A DNA stretch of 64,000 bases, taken from assembly GCA_963732585.1 (NCBI GenBank), contig CAVSZY010000003.1:682001-746000 (forward strand), in the 5' to 3' direction. The first letter of the stretch is position 1; every line of letters starts with the position of its first letter. Position numbers and translations under genes: made by a program. This document shows, in pieces, positions 25,424 to 33,700 of this stretch. The notes under the pieces were generated by a model. It saw only the letters and a program-made list of their open reading frames with translations. It did not search any database and was not told the origin of the DNA. The stretch is from WLMZ01 sp963732585. Its GTDB lineage: Bacteria > Actinomycetota > Acidimicrobiia > Acidimicrobiales > Ilumatobacteraceae.

Positions 25424-25667
25424 ATGAAACGAAGGCGACTCACCATCATCGCGTGTTTTGTGGCTGGTCTTTGTCAAACGAATTCCGCTGACGTCGGAAC
25501 ACCCTGAGCCGCTACGGCTCGTCTTTCGACTGGTTGCGATGGCGTCACTCCTTTGCGCAGTCGGCGCCGAGCTTGGACGCTTCCATGCGATCGCCGTCGC
25601 CAACGCCGCCATCGGCGTCTGCGCGGCGGCATTCAGCCTGCGAGTGACCTCACCGACGAGCCCGTAA
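25424..25667 (+). CDS. Small hypothetical membrane protein (probable frameshift in a T run)
   Basis: ATG 25424, with GAGG 10 nt upstream, starts MKRRRLTIIACF and stops after 27 codons. The next frame, from the TTTT run at 25456-25459, continues LWLVFVKRIPLTSEHPEP and then two hydrophobic segments to a stop at 25667. Removing one T gives a single 80-residue protein with a basic N-terminus and about three membrane segments. No family is recognised. Without that correction neither part is convincing, so this is a tentative call. Confidence 0.4.
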
Positions 25668-25686
25668 CGATCCGATCAGCAACGAC

Positions 25687-26727
25687 CTACGGGGCGGGGA
25701 TGCATCCGAGCGCGGCCACGGGTTCTACCGACGCCGTGCCGTCTCTGGCAACTGCCGGGCGCTCGCACGAATAGCGCACCCATGTCGCCCGGTTGGCGCT
25801 GACAACCTGCTCGATCAGCTCAAACTGTCCGCCGACGAGCCCGCGAAACCAGCGGGTGGTGTGGCCGTCGGGTCTACGTTCGACCATGTAGGCCACCTCG
25901 ACAGGCTGGCCGAGGGCTAGTTCCGTCGCCAGGCAGTCGGTAGCGCCAACGGACAACTTGCGCCCGCCTATCCACGAGGAGCTGCCAGGATGCCAGAAGG
26001 CGAAACCGCAGCTGGGCACCGGCTCGCGGGCCAAGAACCACTCCGGCGGCTGTGGCAACGGGTCGTCGAGGGTCGTCAATTCCGTGGCCGTCGGCGAGCA
26101 GCCGTGAATCTTCGAAAAGAGCGGGTGATAGTCGGGTGGTGGCCAGGCGTTGAGCAGCTCGTTGGCGATGATCCCCTCGCAGCGATGCGGAATGAGCACT
26201 GTGTCAGCGGAGGTGACGGCGGCCCAGTCGAAGGTGCCGTCCGGTCGACTGCGATAGGCATACACCTGCGGCGTGGTGCTGCCCTCGATGTCGTAGCGCT
26301 CGAGCACCACGGCGACGTTTCCCGCCATCACGGCGTCGAGGAAGCAGCGCCGGGCGGCTGGGTCGGCATCGGAGGCAACACCACACTGTGGAGCCTGGCC
26401 GAGAGCCTGGATCGACGACGAAAGTTCGACCCCCGACAGTGCGACCTGGGCGAGGAGCTCGGTGAAGTTCGGCGAGTTGTCGGGCACCGCCACCGAATGA
26501 TCGGTTACCGAGCTCGCGGGAGCGATGGCCTCGTCGCCGCGAAGAACGACAAACCCGGTTGCAACGATCGCAACCATCGCCAACGCCGAAGTCGCCCTGC
26601 GGCGCCGAGTCCGTCGGCGCATTCGTTGAGCAGCGGCGGCGACCACCACACCGGCGCTAGTGCCAGGTGCCGATGGCTCGGCGGGCGCCATGTGCTGACG
26701 AAGACGGTCTTCCAGTCTCTGATTCAT
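25687..26727 (-). CDS. Membrane-anchored protein encoded after a sigma factor (possible anti-sigma or sensor)
   Basis: 346 residues. The N-terminal 40 residues are cytoplasmic and Arg-rich (RMRRRTRRRRATS), followed by one membrane segment (about 46-62) and a large exported domain. The exported part contains six or more cysteines (for example QCGVAS, RCFLDAV, HRCEGI, HGCSPT, SCGFAF, DCLATEL), presumably paired as disulfides. No zinc anti-sigma motif (HxxxCxxC) is present. Its start overlaps the sigma-factor stop (ATGA), and this position alone suggests it modulates that sigma factor. Otherwise the function is unknown. Confidence 0.65.
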   Translation of the reverse strand: MNQRLEDRLRQHMAPAEPSAPGTSAGVVVAAAAQRMRRRTRRRRATSALAMVAIVATGFVVLRGDEAIAPASSVTDHSVAVPDNSPNFTELLAQVALSGVELSSSIQALGQAPQCGVASDADPAARRCFLDAVMAGNVAVVLERYDIEGSTTPQVYAYRSRPDGTFDWAAVTSADTVLIPHRCEGIIANELLNAWPPPDYHPLFSKIHGCSPTATELTTLDDPLPQPPEWFLAREPVPSCGFAFWHPGSSSWIGGRKLSVGATDCLATELALGQPVEVAYMVERRPDGHTTRWFRGLVGGQFELIEQVVSANRATWVRYSCERPAVARDGTASVEPVAALGCIPAP

Positions 26728-27278
26728 CGTGTCTCCACACCCTCGAGGTCGACGCGCAGCTGTGCCAGGGCACGCGACAGCTGCGACTTCACCGTTCCCA
26801 CCTTGATGTCCAACACCCGGGCGATCTGCACCTCGCTGAGATCCTCATAGAAGCGCAGAGCGACGATCGCCCGACGGCGGGCAGGCAACTGCGCCAACGC
26901 GCCGAGCGTGCGTTGGCGGTCGGAAACGGAGCCGGTGAAGTCGCTGTCAGCCTGCGTCCACTCCAGCGCGGCACCGTCGCGGCGCAACGACAACGCCTGC
27001 AAACGTGAGCGGCGAATCACCAGGTTGACCATAACCCGACGCAGATACGGCCTCGGTTCACGAACTGCTCCGGCTCGCCACTTCGGCAGCGTGCGGGCCA
27101 CCGCTTCGGCGAGCAAATCGTCGGCACCGCTTACGCCGCACAACAGCCGAGCGAGGTGCTGTAACCGAGGTAGCTCGGCGCGCAAGAAATCGACGAACGC
27201 GTCATCAGCGCTCGGGTGCGGTGCTCCCGACAACTCGACATAGGCGATGGGCGATTCGTTCATCACTGCGTAGAGCAT
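26724..27278 (-). CDS. RNA polymerase sigma factor, sigma-70/ECF group (SigE-like)
   Basis: 184 residues. Region 2 is visible in the N-terminal half (FLRAELPRLQHLARLLCG, ADDLLAEAVARTLPKW, YLRRVMVNLVIRRSR). Region 4 follows (LAQLPARRRAIVALRFYEDLSEVQIARVLDIKVGTVKSQLSRALAQLR), with a helix-turn-helix for the -35 element. The layout is that of the actinobacterial SigE/SigM-like ECF group. The start is ATG 27278 or ATG 27263, and no ribosome-binding site separates them. It is co-transcribed with the membrane protein downstream. Confidence 0.88.
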   Translation of the reverse strand: MLYAVMNESPIAYVELSGAPHPSADDAFVDFLRAELPRLQHLARLLCGVSGADDLLAEAVARTLPKWRAGAVREPRPYLRRVMVNLVIRRSRLQALSLRRDGAALEWTQADSDFTGSVSDRQRTLGALAQLPARRRAIVALRFYEDLSEVQIARVLDIKVGTVKSQLSRALAQLRVDLEGVETR

Positions 27279-27351
27279 TGCCGACCCGCAAGGGTTGCTC
27301 AGCGAAGTGTCAAAGTTTGCGCCAGATCTACGCTGCCGACTTGCCCGCGCA

Positions 27352-27370
27352 AATGGTTAGGCGTACCTTA
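27352..27370. promoter_or_regulatory. DtxR/IdeR-like iron box overlapping the ferredoxin promoter
   Basis: GGTTAGGC followed by GTACCTTA resembles the actinobacterial iron box (TTAGGTTAGGCTAACCTAA), by eye about 13 of 19 positions. TACCTT (27364-27369), 6 nt before GTG 27376, would serve as the -10 box and overlaps it. Iron repression of the ferredoxin gene follows by inference. Confidence 0.45.
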
Positions 27371-27375
27371 CGGAT

Positions 27376-27591
27376 GTGGGTCAGCTGTGCGAATGCAGTG
27401 GCGTGAGTGAACGTCGGGTCCGAAAGGCGATCAAGCGCGGTGCCCGCACCCCGGCCGAGATCGGCCTCGCCTGCGGTGCTGGCCAGCAGTGCGGAGCCTG
27501 CCTGCCGGAGATTCTCGCCTCGCTGTCGGCGATGGGATATGCGACGCAGACGCCCGTCGCTGTCAGGGGTGCGAGCTCAGAAACCGGGTGA
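27376..27591 (+). CDS. BFD-like [2Fe-2S] domain protein (bacterioferritin-associated ferredoxin type)
   Basis: 71 residues. Cysteines in C-E-C (5 and 7) and C-G-A-C (about 39 and 42) match the CxC-x31-34-CxxC [2Fe-2S] pattern of the BFD family, with the helical RRVRKAIKRGARTPAEIG between. In other bacteria Bfd reduces bacterioferritin to release iron. GTG 27376 follows TACCTT by 6 nt. The iron box supports a role in iron homeostasis. No bacterioferritin gene is in the window. Confidence 0.82.
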   Translation: MGQLCECSGVSERRVRKAIKRGARTPAEIGLACGAGQQCGACLPEILASLSAMGYATQTPVAVRGASSETG

Positions 27592-27653
27592 CCGCGGCGT
27601 CGAAGACGACCACCTGACGCACGATGTCCATGCGGCAATCCTTGCACGGCTGA

Positions 27654-27923
27654 TCAGGCCAGCTTGGTAAACATCTTCTGCACGTCGGAGATGTCATAAC
27701 CCTGCTCGGCGGAGCGCTCCGGATTCTGCAAGCACCAGGTCAGCCCGGCAGCGACCAAGGTAAATCCGGCCTGTTCCAAGGCCTTATTGGCCGCTGACAT
27801 CTGGGTGACGATGTCGCGGCAGTCGCGCCCATCGGTCAGCATCTGCTGGATGCCGCGCACCTGGCCCTCGATGCGCCGAAGACGTTTGACAATGTCGGTC
27901 ACGGTGTCGTCGGGAATCTCCAC
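27654..27923 (-). CDS. CsoR/FrmR-family repressor, CstR-like (Cys-Cys, no His)
   Basis: 89 residues, an all-helical DUF156 repressor (RLRRIEGQVRGIQQML, DGRDCRDIVTQMSAANKALEQAGF). Copper-sensing CsoR uses Cys-His-Cys, with the His four residues before the second Cys. Here Cys35 and Cys64 are present, 29 apart as in the family, but position 60 is Gly. Two cysteines without the His are the pattern of CstR persulfide sensors. The start is GTG 27923, 6 nt after TAGCGT (minus strand 27935-27930). A matching operator lies upstream. Confidence 0.85.
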   Translation of the reverse strand: MEIPDDTVTDIVKRLRRIEGQVRGIQQMLTDGRDCRDIVTQMSAANKALEQAGFTLVAAGLTWCLQNPERSAEQGYDISDVQKMFTKLA

Positions 27924-27959
27924 GGGGGCACGCTAGCAGCGCGACGGCCACACAACCCA

Positions 27960-27975
27960 ATACCCAATGGGGTAT
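27960..27975. promoter_or_regulatory. CsoR/CstR-type operator
   Basis: ATACCC-AATG-GGGTAT is a perfect palindrome with a 4-nt centre, of the ATACCC(n)GGGTAT type bound by CsoR/CstR repressors. It lies about 37 bp upstream of the repressor start, near its -35 region, and 45 bp before the divergent gene at 28021, so it could serve both. Confidence 0.7.
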
Positions 27976-28020
27976 CAGCAGCGCTCTGCTCATCGAGCGG
28001 CTGAGCGATAGCCTGCGAGC

Positions 28021-28440
28021 ATGATTCATGATGTCGACAGCGGGCTACGTCTGCAAGCACTGCTGCTCTCCGATTACGCGAACATTCGAGAGGGCCTGCT
28101 CAATGTGCTCAGCGCCGGCATCACCCGCGTCAAGATGCATACCTATCCCGGCACGATCAACGTGCACTTGGCGATGGTCGTGTTTCTCCCGCCGGATCAG
28201 GTCGGTGTCGAACACCACGCCGACATCTCCTTGAAGTATCCGGAGAAGGCGGTCGAGATCTCCAAGGTTGGCGTCAAGTTCCATCCCAACGGCGACCGTT
28301 TCCCGGGTGAGGGGCTCTATCTGCCGATCACCATCCCGTTGACCAACGTCGTGTTTCCCGAGCCTGGTCAAGTCGACATCCAGGTCAGTCTCGATGGCAA
28401 CCCGGCGAGCGATCTGACCTTCTGGCTCGTCCAGCCGTAG
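28021..28440 (+). CDS. Hypothetical protein, possibly DUF6941 family
   Basis: 139 residues, soluble, mostly beta. It begins with LQALLLSDYANIREGLLNVLSAGITRV, a pattern I associate with DUF6941 proteins, then HLAMVVFLPPDQ, and a C-terminal IPLTNVVFPEPGQVDIQVSLDG with an Ig-like look. No catalytic residues are evident. ATG 28021 follows TAGCCT (28009-28014) by 6 nt. It is divergent from the CstR-like repressor and close to its operator, so co-regulation is possible. Only 2 nt separate it from the SRAP gene. Confidence 0.6.
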   Translation: MIHDVDSGLRLQALLLSDYANIREGLLNVLSAGITRVKMHTYPGTINVHLAMVVFLPPDQVGVEHHADISLKYPEKAVEISKVGVKFHPNGDRFPGEGLYLPITIPLTNVVFPEPGQVDIQVSLDGNPASDLTFWLVQP

Positions 28441-28442
28441 CC

Positions 28443-29219
28443 ATGTGCGGGCGCTTCGTCTCCAGCCATCAGCCCGACGTCATCGCCCAATATTTCGGCG
28501 CGTCGCTCGATACCGAGGAACTGCCGGTCAACTTCAACGTCGCCCCGACCAACGAGGTCTACGCCGTTGTCGAGGGCGCAGACCACGTTCCGGCGCTGCG
28601 CGCCTTTCACTGGGGATTGGTACCGACGTGGGCCAAGGACACCAAGATCGCCTCGGCGATGATCAACGCCCGCGCCGAAACGGTTGCCAGCAAGCCAGCG
28701 TTCAAATCGGTGTTCCGCAAGACTCGATGCATCATCCCGATGGATGGCTTCTATGAGTGGAAGACCACCGCAGAGCCGATCATCGGCCCCAAGGGCAAGC
28801 CGATCAAACAACCGGTGTACATCCACAGAGTCGACGATGAGCCGCTCGCCGTCGCCGGGCTGTGGACCGCGTGGCGCGACCGTGAAGCGGGCGGCGACGC
28901 CGGATGGTTGCACACCTGCTCGGTGATCACCACGGAAGCGAACGCGACGATGGTCCCCGTTCACCACCGGATGCCCGTGATCCTGCCTGCCACTCGGTGG
29001 GCGCAATGGCTCGACCCGAACAACGACGATCTCGAATCGCTGCTGGCGCTGCTGGTGCCAGCGCCCGACAACCTGCTGACGATGCACACGGTGAGCACGG
29101 AGGTCAACAACGTGCGCAACAAGGGAGCGCAGCTGCGTGAAGAGACGCCGCCGCTGACCAATGCCAACGCCAGCAGCTCTGGCGGCGCGTCGGAACCGAC
29201 CCTGTTCGGCAACGGCTGA
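28443..29219 (+). CDS. SRAP-domain protein (YedK/HMCES family)
   Basis: 258 residues beginning MCGRF, where Cys2 becomes the N-terminal catalytic residue that forms a thiazolidine crosslink to abasic sites in single-stranded DNA. The other conserved elements are NARAET (catalytic Asn), FYEWK (Glu), and VHHRMPV (His). The family shields abasic sites at forks. The length is normal. It is followed after one base by the haem lyase gene, but no functional connection is apparent. Confidence 0.94.
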   Translation: MCGRFVSSHQPDVIAQYFGASLDTEELPVNFNVAPTNEVYAVVEGADHVPALRAFHWGLVPTWAKDTKIASAMINARAETVASKPAFKSVFRKTRCIIPMDGFYEWKTTAEPIIGPKGKPIKQPVYIHRVDDEPLAVAGLWTAWRDREAGGDAGWLHTCSVITTEANATMVPVHHRMPVILPATRWAQWLDPNNDDLESLLALLVPAPDNLLTMHTVSTEVNNVRNKGAQLREETPPLTNANASSSGGASEPTLFGNG

Positions 29220-29220
29220 G

Positions 29221-30789
29221 GTGTTCACCGCCCGTCGGCTGCGCTGGATGCTGGCACTGTTGACGCTGGCCTGTTGGGCAGGATTGATTCGCCTCGCGGC
29301 GGCGATGTTGCGCAGCGAACTCGACTGGCGCACCGTGGCGGAATACAGCCGACGCGACGCCCCCTGGCATTACCGTTTGGCCTCGGTGTGGGGCGGCCTG
29401 GCAGGCTCGCTTTGGCTGTTCATCGCCATCTTCGCCGCAGTATCGCTCATTGCCCTGCGGCGCGGCGATCGCAGGCCGCCGTTGGCGTTCGCCTTGGCCA
29501 CCGTTGCCGCGCTCACGACCGTTGCCCTGCTCCTGGTCAGCCCATTCGAACGGTTGGCCGTTCCGGCGATCGGTGGTTTCGGGCTGACGCCAATCCTCGA
29601 GCACCCAGCGATGGCGATCCACCCGCCGTTGTTGTACGTCGGTCTGGCAGCCACCTTTGGCGCGCTGCTCAGCGCCTGGTCGAACCCCGGCGATCACTCG
29701 GCGGTCCGCTGGAATGCGTTGGCGGTTGGCGGCGTGACGCTGGCGATGACCTTCGGCGCGCTGTGGTCCTACGTCGAACAAGGATGGGGCGGCTATTGGG
29801 CCTGGGACCCGGTGGAGAACACCTCACTGCTCGTCTGGGTCGCGGCTGTCGCTGCGGTCCACCGCCGTGGGGTGACCAGCCCGCGAACGACATGGTCGAT
29901 GCAGGCCGCGCCGTGGATGCTGACGCTCATCGGGGCGTGCGTCGTCCGGTCCGGCTCGACGCCTTCGATCCACGGCTTCGGCCAACAGGTCGCCGTCGGC
30001 TGGTGGCTGTTGGCGATCACGATCGCCTCGTTGGCCGTGGTTGTGGTGCGGGCCGTGCAACTGGCGCCCGGCACCGCACACGACGATCGTTCGCGGCGCG
30101 AGGCCTCGATGCAGCCGTACCTGCGCTTGCTGGCGCTGATCTTCGGTGTGGTGGTGTTCGCCGGGACGATGGCGCCGATCGTCGTCAACCTGGTCGCCGA
30201 GCGGCCATCGGCGGTGCGCGGCCGGTTTTACAGTGCCTTCGCTGCGCCCATCGCGCTGATCGCCCTACCTTTGTTGGTGCTCCGTGTGATGAATTTCAAA
30301 CGCCCCGGTTGGCTCGCTCACCTCGGCGGATTGCTGCTGATCGTCGGCATCGCCGTCAGCACCTTCGACACTCGGACCACCGTCCTGGTCAACCAGAATC
30401 GGCCGACCACGGTCCACGGCATCGAGATCGCCTTGCGCTCTGTGGAGATCGAACCCGGGCCACGAGCGCAGGCCACCGCGGTGGTCGCCGTGCTCGACGT
30501 CGACGGCCAGGAGATGCGCCCAAGCCTTGTTGCCTACCGTGATCGTGGCGGGCGGTTGGCCGAGAACGTCGTGCGCTCCCGCCCCTGGCAAGACATTCAG
30601 GTGCAACTCGACAATGCCACCGACGCCGGTGTGGCCACCTTGACCGTCTACACCCGACCGCTGATGTGGCTGCTGTGGCTCGGGCCGCTGCTGGTCACGG
30701 TGGGGGTGTTGAAGCCGGCTCGTCGGGGGCGGATTTCGACGCCTGACGCTGGCGCTTACGAGCCAACAGATCGGCCATCGTCGACGTAG
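29221..30789 (+). CDS. Cytochrome c assembly haem lyase, CcmF/CcsA superfamily
   Basis: A 522-residue membrane protein with many hydrophobic segments. Near residues 188-205 is WGGYWAWDPVENTSLLVW, the tryptophan-rich haem-handling (WWD-type) motif, preceded by MAIHPPLLYVGL and followed by GSTPSIHGFGQ. The conserved histidines that would hold haem are in those loops. CcmF acts in attaching haem to apocytochrome c. No other ccm/ccs genes are nearby. The start is GTG 29221, directly after the SRAP stop. The last 95 bp overlap the convergent VWA gene. Confidence 0.82.
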   Translation: MFTARRLRWMLALLTLACWAGLIRLAAAMLRSELDWRTVAEYSRRDAPWHYRLASVWGGLAGSLWLFIAIFAAVSLIALRRGDRRPPLAFALATVAALTTVALLLVSPFERLAVPAIGGFGLTPILEHPAMAIHPPLLYVGLAATFGALLSAWSNPGDHSAVRWNALAVGGVTLAMTFGALWSYVEQGWGGYWAWDPVENTSLLVWVAAVAAVHRRGVTSPRTTWSMQAAPWMLTLIGACVVRSGSTPSIHGFGQQVAVGWWLLAITIASLAVVVVRAVQLAPGTAHDDRSRREASMQPYLRLLALIFGVVVFAGTMAPIVVNLVAERPSAVRGRFYSAFAAPIALIALPLLVLRVMNFKRPGWLAHLGGLLLIVGIAVSTFDTRTTVLVNQNRPTTVHGIEIALRSVEIEPGPRAQATAVVAVLDVDGQEMRPSLVAYRDRGGRLAENVVRSRPWQDIQVQLDNATDAGVATLTVYTRPLMWLLWLGPLLVTVGVLKPARRGRISTPDAGAYEPTDRPSST

Positions 30790-33700
30790 CGCCGACCGGC
30801 ACCGACGGCACCGGCGGTGGCTGAGGTGCGGCGGACGGAGGGGTCGGCGCGCTCGGCGGGGGCAACCGTGTACCCGCTGGCGGGGGCAGGCCTGGCGGGG
30901 CTTGTGGTTGTGCGACCTGTCGTGGTGGTGCCGGTGTATTCACTGGGTCGCTGGTCATCGTCGGCAGCGACGAGCGCAGCGAACGCCGCGCCGAACGTCC
31001 CGCCTTGGCCAGGCTGGCTCGGGCGTCGGCCACGGATGCCCCACGCAGACTGAGGCGCGAGACCAACACAGCCAGCGGGAAGAGCAGGGCGGCCAACAGC
31101 AACAGCGGGCCGGTCAGGCCGATGCGGCGAACCCCGGCGCTCAACCCCTCGGCGGCGAACGCTGCGTCGGCGGCGATCTCGCCGCGCCCGCCGGACAACT
31201 CGCTGATCTTGGCCATCAACTGGCTATCGCCGAAGCCTGGCGCGTACTCGGCCGGGTAGCTCTCACTGGCCAGGGTCGAGGTGGCCAACACTGTCGAGCC
31301 GTCGGCTTCGACCTGCACGCCGACGGCGTAGGTGCCGCTGCGTGTCGCCGACAGCGAGCCGACGAAGGTGTCGTTGGCGCTGCGCTCCAGTGGCACCTCG
31401 AAGCGTTGCCCGTCGGGACCGGCGACGATCGCCGTGGCTTGCGCCCCATCGGGAAATGCGTTCGGCCCCTCGACGCTCAACTGCAGCATCCCAGCGTCGA
31501 TTCGTGCTGTCACCGCGCCGGCGATATCGCCGGTCTGGAACGTGTCTTTGACCACCCGTGACCAGAAATCGACGTAGCCATCCCAGCTCGCCCAACGCTG
31601 CGACCAGCCGGTCGAGGCGTCGCTCATCCAACTCGACACGGTGCCCAGCCCGGCCTGCCAACTGGCCAACAGTGGGTCGCGGTCGGGCCCGATGCGCAAC
31701 ATCGTCGTCGCCCCTGGCTTGGAGGTCGCAGCGATGTAGCCGAGCAGTGCCGGTGAGGCGGAAAGGTTGGCAACCACGCGATCGTTGGAGGTGATCTCCG
31801 GGAAGAACTCGCCCTCGTTGATGAAGTCCCGGCTGGCGATCACGGCCTCCTCGGCCATGATCTGGGGCACCTTGTCGAGGTCGGTGCCCGGATAGTAGCG
31901 CCCGTGGCCGGCAACGGCGATCTCCTCCAACGATGGTGCCGCGCCCTCGCCAGTGCCGAGCACCGAGACGGTGATGCCATGATCTTCGTACAGCTGCGCG
32001 GCCTGGTCGGCGACGCGGCCGATGAAGGTGATGTCGGTGAAACCGTCGGTGAACAAGATGATGTGTTTCAACTCGGCGTCGGCGTCGATCAACGCTTCCG
32101 ACGCCGTTGTCAGCGAGTCGAGCAGGTTGGTGTTGCCGTCCGGGCGCAACGAGTTCAGCCCATCGCTGATCACCTCCTCGGAGGGCAAATACTGCAGGTC
32201 GATGGCCCACTGTGAACTCGAGTTCCAGGCCACGACGCCGACCTGATCGTTACTGGTCAGCGCAGCGATGGTGCGCTCAGCGGCAGCACGGGAGATATCG
32301 GTCTTGTTGACCCCGCCGCCGTCACGCTGCATCTCCTCGCCGGCGCAATGGCAGTTGGCCATCGATCCGCTGGTATCGATCGACAACACCTCGGCGACGC
32401 TCTTGCGCCGTTTCGGATCGAGGATCTCGCTATCGACCGGCAGCAACTCGCTGAGCGTCGACTGGCGATACCCGCCGACGCCGTAACTGCGCTCGCCACC
32501 GATGGTCACCAGTCCGCGGCCGAGGTCGCGCACCGCGCTGGTGATCGCCCGCAGGGCGTCGGCGGACAGCGAATCGGCGGGCACGTTGACGAGCACGATG
32601 CCTGCGTAGGTGGCCAACTCCTGCACATCGGGCACCCCAGCGGCGGTGATCACGGTGTTGGCGACGCCACCGGCTTGCATCGCCGCGGCGAACTGCGCAG
32701 CCTCACCGCTGGTGCCCTCGACGATCAGGATCTTGGCCGGTCCGTCGACGGGCACCGCGGCGAAGGCCGCATCGTTCTTTGGTTGCCCATCGGTCGGGGC
32801 TTGCACGATCGCCTGGTAACGCAACACAGCGCCCGGTGACTCGCCGGCGTTATCGACGAAGGAGACCACGTTGTCGCCAGCGACGAGGTCGATGGTCTTG
32901 GTCTCGATGGTGGTCCCGTCACGGCGCAGGATCACCGAGACCTGCTCCGGTTTGGAGGCGAAGAGGTTGACGTCAACCTCGATGCTCTCACCTACTCTGG
33001 CCAGGGTGGGGACGTCGATGGAGGTCACCGCGGCATCGTCGGCGCTGCCCGACAAGATCGTGTGCACATCGACGGGGATGTCCGCCTCGCCGAGCGCTGC
33101 CGCTTCGTCGATCACGTCGCCGACGGTTTGGCGCCCGTCGCCGATCAACACCACGCGCTTGCGGGCATCGGTGGGCAGCACGGCGCTGCCGAGACGCAGC
33201 GCCGCAGCCATATCGGTGGCGCTCTCATCGATGACCACGGCGCGGCTGTCGAACTGTGACGAGGCCTGAAGGACGCGGTCGAGTCGGGCGGTGCCGCCGA
33301 AGGCGACCACTGCGGCAAGGTCGCTCTCCGGTCGTTCGGCCATGGCCTCGCGGATCCAGCGCACCGCTTCACGCTCACCCTCGACGCCCAGCGATGCGGA
33401 CCCGTCGAGCAGGAACACCGTGGCCACACGGTCGCTGGAGCGGCGGATCGTCGGGGCCAACAACGCAGCCAGCAAGGCCGCGGCGACGACAGCACGCAAC
33501 ACCACGGCGAGACGCCATTGTCGGCGGCTGACACCGAGACGCCGCCAGGCCAGCCAGGTTTCCAACACCAGCAGAGCGATCATCGGCCAAATGAACCAGG
33601 GGAGCAAGGAATGCTGCTGCCGGGTGGCCACCTTGGCCCGACCATCGGCACTCAACGGCGAGTTGAGCGTTGCCGCTGGCGTCAGTGCGCTCTCGCTCGA

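Noticed and set aside
27563..27631. 22-codon peptide frame after the CstR-like gene, preceded by a CKDC motif
   Set aside because: It has coding-like codon use but overlaps the end of the BFD gene, has no ribosome-binding site, and is too short to support without expression data.
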